Assembly (NCBI GenBank): GCA_015680685.1
Contig: MNCI01028261.1
Location: forward strand, 67,085 to 131,084
Origin: Gnetum montanum
Taxonomy: Eukaryota > Streptophyta > Gnetopsida > Gnetales > Gnetaceae
DNA length: 64,000 nucleotides
Direction of reading: 5' to 3'
The notes under the pieces are model-generated. The model was not told where the DNA came from, searched no databases, and saw nothing but the letters and a program-made list of their open reading frames with translations. The position numbers were made by a program, and so were the translations under genes. Numbering within the stretch: the stretch's first letter is position 1; every line of letters begins with the position of its first letter. Of this stretch, positions 35,961 through 48,509 are shown piece after piece.

Positions 35961-36365
35961 ATCACAATAAAACCAAGGATTAGTGTGTGATGTGTAACTT
36001 ATAACATTTAGGTACCTTATCTCGTTGGTTAGTTATACTTGGCTAAGTTTTCATCATGATAGATTGATTATTTAATATTATTTGATTAATATGGCTACTA
36101 GAGTTTGTTTCAATGGTTTAACTTTCATAAATTGATGATTTTAATGTTATTTTATTTATTAAACCCTTGTGGAAGTTAGAAAAATTTCAAAAAAATTCGT
36201 CAAAACTTAAGGTATTGTGGCCCCCACAACATAGAGCTTTCCTCCAATAACTACAAGACTAAAGAACAAGGATAATCAAAAAAATGGTTTGAAAGTTATG
36301 GGCTCTGGAAAATGCAAAAACTCTCCCCTTGTTTAAGCTCAAATGTGAAGAAATGCTAAGTATGG
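35961..36365 (-). other. Leader between internal TATA and third ORF (element 5)
   Basis: AT-rich, non-coding; ~400 bp, comparable with ~440-550 bp in elements 6 and 4. Confidence 0.4.
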
Positions 36366-36445
36366 TTGCATATATAGAGAAGTTTTGTACCATGCTTATG
36401 AGATCACATTAACACAGTGGCCCCATTGATGAGATCCCATCGATA
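36366..36445 (-). promoter_or_regulatory. Candidate internal promoter before third ORF (element 5)
   Basis: Minus strand: the U3-like motif (plus-strand agatcccatcgat, 36432-36444) matches the LTR copies at 32917-32929 and 45121-45133 in 12 of 13 bases. It lies ~56 bp upstream of tctctatatatgc (36368-36380). In the LTR the same motif lies ~61 bp upstream of the TATA box. Function inferred. Confidence 0.55.
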
Positions 36446-37959
36446 GGACCTATGACCAAAATTTTTCACACTAAAAATAAGGATAAAAAGAATTATTTTA
36501 AGCATGAAATTAATATTTTTTGAAGAGCCAAAAATGTCATGAACATGATAAAATACTAAAAGAGGAATAGATAGATCATTCAAAGGAGTTTAGAGTTGGA
36601 GAATGAATTTGAAGGAGTGCACAATTGGATACAACTGATGGGGGTGCACAAAGGATTTGATTATAAAAATTCCTAAGGATAAGGAACTTAACTAGCCCAA
36701 CCAAGAGATGTGCAAGTGGATCCTTCCCATAGCAAGCTCATGCCCTTAATGCCCTTGCATGCCTTAAAACTAAGGAGTCCATGAGCTCCATGGATGATTA
36801 ATGATTGTGGAAAGTTAAGGGCTAAATCTCATACAAATATACCTAAGAATTTTGATACATCAACTAAGACATTGAATGGAACCATAAAAAATTGATAGTG
36901 AAGTGAATTATGAGTAGTAGTAGATGAAAGAGAAGGTGGAATGGAGTCCCAAATCATGGTCACATGAAGTCCCTTGTGGATTTCATGGTTAATATAACCT
37001 GATAATAGCCATTCTTAGTCCAAATTAAAACCAACCACTTTTGGTGACTTTGCATCAACAATCTATGACTAATCCACCCCCTCAACATACAAGAGCATTC
37101 TCCCAGAGCAATCACCATTCCTCAAAGAGAAAAAAAGAGAAGTAGGAAGTGAAAAAAAAACCTTAGTTAGAGGGAACCTTCAAGCATGGGTGACATGTCT
37201 TTCTAGTTTCATAACTAGTGCTTGTTGCCCATTATTGAGTCTAAGGGATGTTCTTTGAATTTCCATCATTTTTCTAGATTCTATATTTTTATGGCTTTTA
37301 GATGGGAACCACACTATGCAAAGACTTTAACTTCCTATTATTGGTCAACAAGAATGGTGAGAAATCCATGAAAACACTCATGCACCCAAGAGGGTAGGCA
37401 AGTACATAGAGCATCAAATCATCTTAAAGTCACATCCTTGTCTATCCATTTAATCTTTTCCAAGTTTGGAAACTACCAAGATCATAAGTTTAAGGAAGGG
37501 GCCTCATATTTCCAAAACAAGGAACATCATATAGTTAGTGGATGGGTGGACAGTGCGAAATCATTGCCTACTTCATGAAAAAGAAACCATGTCATAGTTA
37601 TCAATATCAAAAATTAAAATATAGAATCCAAACATTAGAAATCAAATAACATTATAGTACAAACCATTGTTAGCAAACAAATACAGTTGCACTTAGTCCT
37701 AGTGGCAATAAAGGAAAAAACAATACATACATAAGAAAAACATAAAAGAAAAGTATAAGAAAAATACAAACCAAAATAAAGTAAAATATAAAAAAATTAT
37801 AATATATGCATGAAAGATAAAATGTATTATAGATAGTATGAAATAAAAAAAATGATGAAAAAAAATGAAAAACTAAGAAGCCACTTTGTATGATCTAGCA
37901 TGGATTACCATCTCCCCCATGACTAAGTTGGAAGGAAGAGATTCAAAAAATTGAGCATT
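36446..37959 (-). other. Post-integrase spacer of element 5
   Basis: No protein domain. It shares blocks such as 'gggcaacaagcactagttatg' and 'aattcaaagaacatccctta' with 58985-60100 of element 6, where the block runs in the opposite orientation relative to the LTRs. A/T microsatellites lie near 37720-37870. Confidence 0.6.
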
Positions 37960-39330
37960 CCTATTCATTTGTTAAGGTGTTCTAGTCACTAGCTCTCTTA
38001 GGCTCATGGAAAGGTTTAATTTGTTGCATGTTGACAAAAATTTTCTTATTTGGACTTTCAAGTTTGTATACCAACATGGTCCCAAAAGGAAAGGTTTCAT
38101 AGATGATGTAAGGCCCTTTCGACAACATTTGAAACTTAGTTTTTTATGGCACGTGTGTGGGGTTTCAATAAAGAACCTTGTCTCCAAATTGAAACTTTAT
38201 CTTCCTTATTTTGAGGTCATGGCATTGCTTGTTGAATGCCTTATGCACTTCATTTAAGGATAGGGCCACCAATCAATTTTTATCTATCACATTAAGGTTT
38301 ATTAGCCTTTATTTTTGTACTAGGATTAGGCCAAGGTCAAGGTCACAAGCCATTGAAAGTATATGAAGCTTGGACTAAATAAGAAAAGTTAGTAGTTTTC
38401 CATACATAAGCTCATAGCAACAATAGCCTATAGGGAGTTTCCAAGTTGAGCGATAGGCCCAAAGGACATTGTTAAGTTTAGTGCTTCAGTCTCTCTTATA
38501 TTTGTTAATTATTCTTGTTAAGATCATAGTGATCTCCCTATTTGTAACCTTAGCTTTACCATTGGCTCGAGGATGGTATGGTGTTGTTAATTTATGTTCT
38601 ACCCCCAATTGTTGCATGATTTTTCAAAAAGTGGTGCCTATAAAATAGGTACCATTATCAAAAATTAGTGTATGTGGCATTCCAAACCTATTTACAACAT
38701 TTTTTTGTATAAATTGAGTAGCTGTAGAAGATGTACAGTCAGTGATAGTTGCTACTTCTACCCATTTTATACTATAGTTAACAATGACTATGATGTATGC
38801 CTTTTCATTTTACATGGAAGTGATGAAACCCATGAAGTTAATGCCCCATATTTCGAAGGGTTCTAGTGGTTAGATCCACTACTAAGGTGCCTCCATATGA
38901 GTGGTCATCCCATCATCATGTTGGCAACAATCACAAGAGCAGATAAATTGGTAAGAATCCCTAAAAAGTATTGGCCAATAATACCCTATAATCAAGATCT
39001 TAATGTTCATGTGTCTCCCAACATAATGGCTCCAATAAGAACCCTTGTGAGTGTCTTGGAGAATGCGCAATTGATCAGCATTAGGAACATACCAATGAAC
39101 CATGCCATCAGTGCACACCTTGTAAAGGTGTCTATTAATCTCCATAAAGTGTTTTTCCTGGTGAAAAAATTGTTGTTTCTTCCTTTTTTTCTAGCTCTTA
39201 TGGCATCTCCTGGGTAAGAAGGTAGGTGAGAATCCTATCATACCAATTAGGTTTAGTGGACACTTATTCATTTATAGCACCAGCAAAGAGAAGTTCATTA
39301 GGAAACTAATTAGAAAGTGAGCTCTCTTCC
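37960..39330 (-). pseudogene. pol: Integrase of element 5
   Basis: Minus strand. The H2C2 zinc-binding part (39145-38882) includes LYKVCTDGMVHWYVPNADQL and CSCDCCQHDDGM. The core follows with INFMGFITS (first Asp changed to Asn), LIFDNGTYFIGTTF (second Asp kept) and YHPRANGKAKVTNREI, where the usual catalytic Glu of the Q-[AV]-E-V motif is Lys. The C-terminal part has FGDKVLY and FQMLSKGPYIIYETFPFG. Related to the element 6 integrase over its whole length. Stops and at least one shift; two catalytic residues altered, so inactive. Confidence 0.75.
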
Positions 39331-40790
39331 GCTTTGTTGTTCCATCTCAACTAAGGCAAGTGGTTGATTACCATGTTCTCAATTTCCTTTCGATATACCA
39401 TTATGAGATCAAATTCTTGTAAGATCACTAGCCATTGTATGATACGAGGACTCACTATTGGTTTATTTATAATGAACTAAATTGCACTATGGTCCATGTG
39501 CACAAACACCTTATTCCTAAGCATATAATGCCTAAATTTCTCCAAGGCATACACCACCATCATCCATTCTTTCTCTATTGTGGTGTAATTCAGTTGTGCA
39601 TCCACAATGCTTCAACTTGCACAATGGATATAGTAAGAACATTTTTGATCATCCACCTATGTGGGCATGGCTCCCAAGGCATAATTGAAAACATATGTCA
39701 TGATATGAAATGGTCTTAACCAATTAGGTGCTTGTAGAATTAGAGTTTCTATAAGCTTTTTCTTGAGTTTCTAGAAAGCGTTCTCACATTCCTTAGTCTA
39801 GATGAATGGAGAATCCTTCTTTATAAGCTCCACCAATGATTTGGCGATCATAGAAAAATTCTCTATGAAGTGCTAATAGTAGCCAATGTGACCAAAGAAT
39901 GATTAGACATCTTTGAAAGTTTTTGGTTGGTGGGTAATACCTTGGATTACCCTTATTTTCTCAAGACCCACCTTAATCCCTGGTTGTGATATTCTATGCC
40001 CTAAGACAATGACCTCCTGGACCATCCAATGGTTCTTTTGCCAATTGAGTCAAAGGTTGGTCTTCACATACCTTTTAGTACTTGCTCAAGGTGGTCCACG
40101 GCTTTCTCAAATATAGCCCCATAGGTGGAGAAGTCATCCATGAAGACTTCCATACCTCTACTAATCTGTTGTTGAAAGATGTTCAAGATAAGGCATTGAA
40201 AGGTTGTAAGGGCATTGCACAAACCAAATGACATCTTTCTATATGAAAAAGTTTCCCAAGGACCTATGAATGTTGTTTTGGCTTGATCCTTGGATTCATT
40301 TGGATTTAGTTATACCCACTATAACCATCCAAAAATTTGTAATAGCAATGCTCGAAGATGATGTTCAGCACCTGATCCACAAGTGGCAATGAAAAATGAT
40401 CTTTGTATGTTGCCATGTTCAACAACCTAAAGTCAATATAAATCCTTCACTTGCTATATTTCTTTGGCACTATCACAAGTGAACTAACCCACTCTCTATC
40501 TGCAATGGGATAGTTGAACCCTACCTTGAGGAGTTGTTCAATATCCTCTTTGAAAATTTGCTTAAATTTGGAGTTTAATCACCATTGCAGCTACCTATTT
40601 GGCTTCATGGAGGCATTTTTATAGATGTAGTGTTGGCATATCCATGGATCAATTCCAGTTAGTTCATGATATGACCAGGAAAAGGCTATTGGCCATTTGT
40701 TGACCACCTTCAATTACTTCTCTTTTTGTTTAGGAGAAAGATTAGCATTGATTATAATTGGCTTGCCATTTGTTAGAAAACGATATTTCA
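39331..40790 (-). pseudogene. pol: Reverse transcriptase-RNase H of element 5
   Basis: Minus strand. RT: LIVPKKYSKWRIYIDFRLLN (~40500-40440), YYKFLDGYSGYN (~40350), VFMDDFSTYG with the catalytic MDD at 40133-40141. RNase H (~39720-39400): EKEWMMVVYALEKFRHYML and FVHMDHSAI. FMDD in place of YMDD and the RH style are typical of Athila/Tat-type Ty3/gypsy. It contains several stops and shifts but the catalytic MDD is still encoded. It lies directly between protease and integrase, in gypsy order. Confidence 0.75.
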
Positions 40791-41219
40791 TTCAAGATGG
40801 TAGAGTTTTCAACTCTAGGGGCTCTTGCCTAAAGCTCTCAAGGATTTCCAACTCTTCCTAATTATTGTCATCAAGTTCATCATTAGAGAGTTGGTGATGA
40901 ACTTGCTCTAGTTCATCTATGCCTTTAACATAGGCACTCATCAGGCTCTCAGTTAGTTCCATGCATATTGTTGAGTCACTTTTAGGATTAGGTGTCAGCC
41001 ACTAGGCGCCCTCCTACTTTGTGGCTATTGCATACATGCACTTTTGAATTTCTATCACATCTACACATTGTCTACATGTTGTGATAGATGTACTTTTTAT
41101 GGACCATAATTTTTGCACACAAGTGCACCCTGTATCATTGTACATGATGCATGGAAGTCACTTCCTCTTTATCTTTCCAAAATCATTTTCCTTGGAAATT
41201 TCCAAGGAAAGGTCTCTAA

Positions 41220-41560
41220 TGTCTAACTATGCATCAACAATGCTTATTAAAGCCCTTCCCATGATGATTAGGAAGTCCCCTTTGTAGTTTCAACTTGAAT
41301 CACTAGAAAATTAATAGGATAATACCACCCACAGATAGTGGTCACAATGTCCTCCACCAATCCCAAAGGAATGGTGATGGACTAATCTGCCAACTCAAGA
41401 TGAATGTTGCCCTTCTTGAGAGAAGGTAGGTTTTAGGCTTTGTACATCTCATGAGAAATCAAATTCACACTAGAACCTAAGTTTAGAAGAGCCTTGCATG
41501 GCTCATTCATTGTGATTTGCAAATAAATTAGGTGACTCCTAGGATCAATTTTTTTCCTGG
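41220..41560 (-). pseudogene. pol: Protease of element 5, active site lost
   Basis: Minus strand: NEPCKALLNLGSSVNLISHE aligns with NEPCKALLDSGLGVNLISHY in element 6. The catalytic DSG is NLG through two transitions (41481-41483 Asp to Asn, 41478-41480 Ser to Leu). The downstream flap and core region SITIPLGLVEDIVTTICGWY is conserved. Aspartic protease that would process gag-pol; inactive here. Confidence 0.75.
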
Positions 41561-41599
41561 GAAGGTGGCCAGCCTTAATCCAATTGGAGATTTCATGGG

Positions 41600-43910
41600 T
41601 TAACATGATAGTGTGGATCCTTGAAGATGTTTGGTTTAAAAGAAATGTAAAAGATTATGCAAATGATGTGGGAGAAGTAGGTGTATTAGCCATGTGTGTT
41701 TATGAGGGCTTTTTAGGACTGTTGGTTCAAAGAAGGATCTTTTTAGGGTTTATTATCCAAACCACTTAGTTGAGGAGCCAACCATAAGTTAATAGCCCTA
41801 GTGTCATTACGTTGTTGCAATTGGGTTGGAATTTTTCCTTGCATTGATGAAGTAGGGAGTAATTGAGTTGAGGGTGGAGGGACATGTGTAGAAGGATGAG
41901 GAGCATAATGAGAAAATGGGGATTCCCCTCTTGGAGATTGGACTCTGTGGTATTCAAGAGGGTAGTAGTGATGCTGGAATGAAGCATGACTGGAAGATTC
42001 ACGTGGAGAAATGGTCTACTAAACATAATACCTATATGGATTAGGCTACTTGTAAGGGTATTTTTGCCTTGGTGGTGCCATCCCCCATGATTTTGAAAGT
42101 TGTCACTAATGATACTACTCATAAGGTTGTGATGGAGCTCCACTCAGATAATAGACTTGTTATTTGTGAAACTTCCTAGGGTTGCCTTGAGGGTAAGGCA
42201 ACCTTCTAGGTGCTTGCCTTCTTGCCAATCTAGGATTTAGAGCATACATCCCAAACTCATGCAAGTGTGACACAATGGAACAACATTCCTTAGAATGTTC
42301 ATAGTGGTAGATGTCACATCCACCATCATCATCTGATATAGAGCCCACAACCTTCTCTACGATAGCAACCTTGCCCTTATCCTTTTCTCTTATGATCACA
42401 ATTACTACTTTGCTCCTTAGATTCCTTTGTTATTTTCAAAGTAGTTTGGAACTTCTCATCCAAAGAATCGCACATTTTTCTACCTTACCCTAAATTTTGG
42501 AAATGTACTTTGGAATTGGCAAGTCTTTCACTACATCACTTCATTAAGTGATGCCTCCTCCTCATTTTCACAAAACCAAACCTCATTTTTGTATATGGAA
42601 GGTTCTCATTTATATTTCTTTTCACTTTCCATTTTTCTCAACTCTCCTTCTTCTTTAGCAACATGCTCTATTCTCCTTTGGATCTGATGGACTCTAAGTT
42701 TTGAAAGCCTCCCTTCAGCATAAACTTCAAGAGTTCTCTTCATTTTTGTTTGAAGCCCATCTATGATATGGCAAAACTACTCCCTTTGAGAATAACCATG
42801 GCTAGGAAATCAATGTAAGAGAGAATAGTACCTATCCATGGCTGCATCCAAAGGTTTCTATGTTTCTTGTTTCCAACCTTGGATCTACTTTCTCAGGTTA
42901 GACACTTGAAAGTATGTCTGATACTTGTCATTAAAGAGCTTAAGCATCATACTCCAACATCTGATTGATTATAGTTCTAAGGACTAGTACAAGCTTTCAA
43001 CTTCTTTAATGAGCATCCTTAGGAATAGCTTTAACTTTTTCCATTTGTTTTCAATGTTTTGCAAGGAACATGCATAAAAAAAGGCTTGAATATGATTCTA
43101 TGGATCTGAGTTATATCCCCCTTCAAACTTAGGGATATTGTTCATATCTAACCATTTAATTCTACTATCTTTCACATGCCTCATTAGGATTCTCATGGCC
43201 TCTACAATGTTCAACATGTTCCTTGTTACAAGAAAGGCTCATCATGGTCATAACCTATGTGATGGCCATGATGGCCATGATGCCCTCTGCTACTCCTCCT
43301 TTCATGATGGTGGGCCTCCTTTGATTGTCCATGCCCCTGGTCTCTACTAGTTCGATAGGCCCTATGATCATCTCTATCCCACTAGTCACCTTCATCACTA
43401 TCATGTCCTTTGTGGCTTTGGTTAGAGCTTAAGGAGGAGGAAGAGAATGTCAAAGGTGAAGAAGAGGGAGAAGAGCTAGCACCAGCATAGTGCCTGCTAC
43501 CCCCTCTTCTTCGATCATGGTCATGATCATCATGTTTGTATATGTTCCTACCTTGACTCCCATCTTTGAAGTTCCTATGGTCATGGGGTCCATTATTGCC
43601 TAATCCAGGATTGTTCATAGTAGACAATAAAGTTTGGTTTAGTCCCCCCTCACCAAAGCCAAGGGGGGGAGACTCAATGAATTAATAACCCCCAAAAAAA
43701 GGATCCTCTCCTTCTTTTTGGCCTAATAGGAACAAGGGATTATTGAACTATTTCCCCTTTGATGCTTCATGATGTCTCTTCTATTGCTGATTTCTTTTGC
43801 ATTATGCCTTTATGGGATAGTAGTCCTAATAGTCATGGTCTTGCAAAACATATTCAACATTGAGCCCCTAGATGCCTAGCCTCATAATAGTTTGGAGAAG
43901 CATCGCAAGA
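41600..43910 (-). pseudogene. gag: gag of element 5
   Basis: Minus strand. An N-terminal segment rich in His/Asp/Arg (HDDHDHDRRRGGSRHYAG) and Ser (SSSPSSSPLTFSSSSLSSN) precedes the retrotrans_gag core (~43100-42640), recognisable by homology with element 6 (KPLDAAMDRYYSLLH, FPSHGYSQREQFCHIIDGLQ). A zinc-knuckle relic GGCDIYHYEHSKECC (~42330-42285) has one Cys replaced by Tyr. A Pro/Gln-rich linker (42143-41766) leads to protease. Many stops. Capsid/nucleocapsid precursor in the family. Confidence 0.75.
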
Positions 43911-44264
43911 ACTCATCACTTAGGCAACAACATGATGTTACCCTCCATGTTCCTCCATCACAACTATTCATCCTAATGTAGGATGAAGGTGAAATTTGGC
44001 ACATAATCATCAAGATGAGTATATACCACTTTACATTGCTACGGCACTGGTTGATTTGATCCTCCATGCCTTTGTTGATTGGATGTATGCTTGAACGATG
44101 GCAGAGAATCAACTGTGTGAGAAGAAGTGAATTTAATTTAGCTTTGAAAAGAAAAATAATGTGCTTGTTACTATTATTATTATTCTTAATGATTGCGACT
44201 TTAAGATTCATTATAACATCTTTAAATAATTTTACTAAGTCCTAAATAGCACATGTAGCTAACT

Positions 44265-44287
44265 AAAGTCCCTAGCAATGGCATCAA
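44265..44287 (-). promoter_or_regulatory. Element 5 primer-binding site
   Basis: Minus strand, next to the 5' LTR: ttgatgccattgctagggac, a decayed Asp-tRNA-type site. It is followed by a leader (43911-44264) whose start (acatgtgctatttagg...tagtaaaatt) is shared with element 6. Confidence 0.75.
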
Positions 44288-45159
44288 TGATGAGTAGCAA
44301 TTAGTCCCTACACCTAACCATACAAATCACTAGTGTTCACTAAGTGATTTGGTCAAATTCAGTAAACTTTAACTCTCCAGGTACATTGGGTTTAGGAAGT
44401 CAATATCAAGGATGTGATCATTGTCTTCCTAATTTCACTTGTGATATCCAAATGTATGGTTAACTGTTGCTAAGGCACATGATTTTTATTATTTTTTCTT
44501 TTTTACTAGATTCGCCTAAGTGCTTGAAATAAAGTAAATTTGATATTTAATTAATATAATTATTATAATAACTATCTAACACTTAACTAATCCTACTATA
44601 ACCATCTGTTCCCACTTTCTATACACATCATGAACATGTTGCAACACTGTTGGGCTACCAAGCATTATGCACTACTGGGATTACCAAGCATAACGTATGC
44701 TTGAAGTGGTCATACTTATGTTCGTCATTAAATTGATATTAATTAATTAATTAAAATTTATTAATGTTGAGTGCATGAATAATAAATGCATAAGGGAAAC
44801 ATTAATCTATTCCAAGTGTTGCAAGGTTTGATAAAAAAAAAGCTCATCTTTATTGCCATTCACATTGAGGTGCTTAGGTACATTAGTGCTTGAACAAAGA
44901 TCTGTACACTTCTTTAACTCCTACTACGAGCACTCAGAAAATATTCTAAGTTTAGAGAAAAAACATTGCAAGAGTTTCGCTACAACTAATGGAAGAATTG
45001 TTGTAAAGGTAGCGAGAAGGTGCACATTTATAGGCAATGACAAGGTGCCACATCGATGAGTGCCCATCAACATCTTAAACCCTACATTGACAAAATCCTA
45101 TTGCCAAGGCCACATTGACAAGATCCCATCAATGTGGCCCAACGATGCATGATTCATCA
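44288..45159 (-). repeat. Element 5, 5' LTR
   Basis: Full partner of 32124-32983. Shared landmarks: 'gttcccactttytrtacacat', 'ggctaccaagcattakgy' and 'aagctcatctttattrccattcaca'. Ends tgatgaatcatgcatcgttgg in element orientation. Confidence 0.9.
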
Positions 45160-45371
45160 ATTATGTTGATCATGTTGCTTATATGATTTCATGTGATGTC
45201 CTCAATACACTCCTAACCCATGCACTAATGGATGATGTACACTAATGTTATGCATTAGGTGCTATGACTATTGAGGTGTAGCCCATCTTGGGTCCACTTG
45301 GGTCACCTAGCTAATTTTTGGATCCAAGGGTAGTGCTAAACAATGCTTTATTATAGTACTGTTATAGTTCC

Positions 45372-47149
45372 AAAAGCCCCCTTCTTCCTTGCCCCTCCAT
45401 TGCCCCCACTCAAAACTATGTTTTCTTTCTTTTACAAATTAAATTTTTTAAGAGAAAAAGATAGTTAAATTAGCTTTTAAATACTTCAAATAGGAAATTT
45501 TTTTAAGTCATAAAAGTATTTGTAACCTTTAAATTTAACATATATTCAGTAGCTCTTGGAAGGATCTAACACATATGTATCAACATCTATAACACTTAAA
45601 GATAATATATTCAACTATGTAAGTTCTATATATTTTTATTACCAATGATCATGTTTACTTTCAAAATAGTATGTTGTGCATAATAATTTACAAGAATACT
45701 AAGTGTGGGCTCCAAGTAGTTCACTCACATGACCTACATGCCTCTACCAACCTTGAGGCATTATTTCAAAAAAATACTGTACTAATCATGAAAAAGAATT
45801 TGATGCTTTACAAGAAGAACATAAAAACTTCCTTAGGAAATCTTTAATACAAGAATGCTAGTGCATGTATATCTGATGACCATCATCTACCATTCTGATG
45901 CAAGGCTACTAGTGCATACATATCTAATGAACATCATCCATCATTCTTATGTGTTCTTAGGTTCCATTTGAGCCTACTCGTAGGCAGGGTGGGACCTAAA
46001 AATACATGTTTAACTAATATAAAAAAATGTTTTTATTGAAAAATAAAATGAGTAGAATAGTTATATGTAGTTAAAGTAATAAAAGATAGATTACAAGATC
46101 AAGTTTCTTTTTTTTTTTTAAATTTTTCTATTTGCTATAGAAAATGGTTAGAATTTTTCCATAATGCAAGTTCACATGTATGCATGCTCACATTGGATGT
46201 TCAAACACATGCACATGTATTGGTAGTAACATTAAATATGCCCTAAGGAAATTTGTATGCCCTTCATATTTTACCTACAATAATAACTTTTTCTTTTTAA
46301 ATAAGATAATAATACTTCCATTGTAGTGTAAGCAAATTAATCACAACTAAGAGCAATACTATGATCTTTCTTCAAGTGTCAAATACCATATTCTCAAAGA
46401 TGTCACTTTTTAGCTCTAACTTTAAGCAAGAAATTTCCTAGTGAAAGTTGAATGATTAATTTATTTTATATAGTATTAATTTTNAACCGTTAGGCTTTTT
46501 CTTTAGCCTCTTTCTTCAATGATTTCATGTACTCTAAATTTTATTAATATTATTATTAATTTTGTAAGTCCAAACATCCCCACCCCTCCCACCACAAGTA
46601 ACACAACTAATATCATAGGCACAATTTTGAAAAATCTTGTCATTTTGCAATACACATCATGGCATAGCATAATGTAATAATTTTATGAACTTGTATCATG
46701 CTACATTTTAGTTCACTTTTTTTTCACATTTGAGTTCTATCATTTCTAAAATATTTAAATTTACACCTTATCATAAACTTGTTTTTGATAGAAAAAAGAA
46801 AAATCTCATATCCATAAAATATGTTATTTAAAAATAATAACATATTAATCTTGGTGACATCTCCAAAAATTTGAAATCCACTTTCTCACGCTTTGTTGTT
46901 AACATGCAAAATTGTGGTGTGGTACATGGTAAGATTAATTAGGAATGTTTATAATATGGTGTTATGTGGTAAGATTAACTAGGGATGTTTCCAATGTACT
47001 TTATATTATATTTTTAATTTAATTTAATATATTTAAGATTTAGATTTTGAATATGATATAAATTTGAATGTAGAAAAAAAACTCAATAAAAACTTATTTA
47101 TACTATGCCATGTGTTTATGTTTATAGTAGATTTAAAGATCCAAACTTT
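45372..47149. other. AT-rich old locus between element 2 and LINE
   Basis: No coding region. Two small tandem duplications: ~56 bp at 45858-45955 (ctagtgcatgtatatctgatg / ctagtgcatacatatctaatg) and ~50 bp at 46918-46995 (ggtaagattaattaggaatg / ggtaagattaactagggatg). A single n lies at 46484. Confidence 0.6.
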
Positions 47150-48509
47150 CTAGTGCAACAACAATATAATTCAAGACATGAATTACATGATATAATTCTT
47201 TGCTCATACCAAAAAAGTAATTATTTGTGGAGATTTTAATACTCACCTTTCTTATGAACAAGTTTAAGTTTTGGACTAGTGTAAAGAAGATTTTAATTAT
47301 TTGGTATATGATGAATATACATGTGTTTCTTCTAAAGTTTGTATAAATAGATTTGGTTAAGAATTAATATTTTCAAAAAAATGTTTTGATCCCTTAGTTA
47401 CCAATGGTATTTCTCAATATCCAGATTCTATGTTATACACCTTTGAAGGTTTTTAAGGGAAATTTATGATTGACCTACTTTTTTTGGACATAATTTCTAA
47501 TTTGGATATTAGTGATAAACTATGTGAGCCATCACACTATTGTATCATTTTCAATATCAAACCTATATGCAAAATTGCTAAGTGAATCAAAAGGATATAA
47601 TGTCAAATTAACAAATAATTAGCAACAACAATATAGGGAGGAAGTCAGTAGACTTTGGGCTCACAATGAAGGTCATAAGAATATTATAGAAGTTCTAGTA
47701 ATGACTACCTCCAATATAACATCATTGTCAATAGATTGGGGAAAAAAAAGCTTTTGGATTGACATTGTGTATATATAAGCTCCATTATAAGTTAAAAGAG
47801 CTAATCATGATCTAGAGGTCATTAAAACATACAAGAATCTTATTTAGTGGAAGAAAAGAAAATTTATCAAGATGTATTGAAAAATCCTTAATACAATTAA
47901 AAATAATCCTATGGTATATTAGCAACTTTTTTAGAAATTACTAATTCATTTGAAGCTTTCTTTAAACATGAACATTGTCCATATCCACCTTACCTCTCAA
48001 GCACCTCTATACATCACTCAAGTTGAAACAAAAGTAAGGCTATCTTGACTAACTTCTAACAAAGAAATGGATACTTCAAGATTGTATGCAAAGATATTTA
48101 AATGAGGAGGAATAATTTTTTATAGAGAAGTTTGTAAGCTTTTAAATACAAGTCTTCAAAATGGGCTTCCATAAGACTAGTGCATTAGTAGAGCAATAAT
48201 GTTTTTTTAAAAATGTGATAGAAATGACCTTAATAATTATAAGCTCATTATGATTAGCCAACTCTTTGTAAAATTATTAGGTAATATACTTGATATAAGG
48301 CTTAATAGTTTGGCAAAATTAAACAATGTTTGGGCAAGTTCACAAGTAGGTTTCAAGCAACATTGGTCCATGGTAAATTACTTGATTACATTAAGGTATT
48401 GTATGGACCAAGCTAAAGGACTATCTAATAAGGTTTATCTTTGCTTTGAGGATTTTTCCAAAGCTTATGACTCTGTTACTTAGTATAAGTTGTGGAGGTT
48501 CTTGCATGA
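47150..48509 (+). pseudogene. LINE relic: endonuclease and start of reverse transcriptase
   Basis: Plus strand. An APE-type endonuclease trace begins with VIICGDFNTHLSYEQ (~47216-47260) and ends with ...SHYCIIFNIKP (~47525-47570). Then come heavily decayed linker sequences and the RT N-terminal part at 48250-48483: LLGNILDIRLNSLAKLNNVW, ASSQVGFKQHWSMVNYLITL, VYLCFEDFSKAYDSVT. The motif F-x-DF-x-KA-[FY]-D is the RT domain with its first catalytic Asp. The frame breaks off at 48509 where element 6 inserted, a few residues after SKAYDSVT. The rest of the RT is not in the window. Confidence 0.75.

Larger units (their letters stand above)
32124..45159 (-). mobile_element. Element 5: most complete Athila-like element
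   Basis: Minus-strand element of ~13 kb with LTRs 32124-32983 (3') and 44288-45159 (5'). Target copies are gttac (32119-32123) and attat (45160-45164), differing by two transitions. In element order: LTR, primer site, gag, protease, RT, RNase H, integrase, spacer, third ORF, purine tract, LTR. All parts are on one strand, which makes this the reference layout for elements 4 and 6. It inserted in the 3' LTR of element 2. Confidence 0.9.
12305..45366 (+). mobile_element. Element 2: outer LTR retrotransposon hosting three nested ones
   Basis: Split LTRs (12305-12761 + 19737-19809, and 31799-32123 + 45165-45366, ~530 bp each) and the same 5-bp sequence gttcc at 12300-12304 and 45367-45371 define the element. 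After removing the nested elements its interior is only ~3.1 kb, with a decayed gag and no pol, so it is non-autonomous. The primer site is initiator-Met type. It must be older than elements 3, 4 and 5, which interrupt its 5' LTR, interior and 3' LTR. Confidence 0.85.
31799..45366 (+). repeat. Element 2, 3' LTR (interrupted by element 5)
   Basis: Starts tgtaggagaacctacattg after the purine tract, runs to 32123, and resumes at 45160-45366. The join reconstitutes the order seen in the 5' LTR (gtgttacgttggttatgtta...). It ends actgttata, followed by the target duplication gttcc. Confidence 0.85.
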
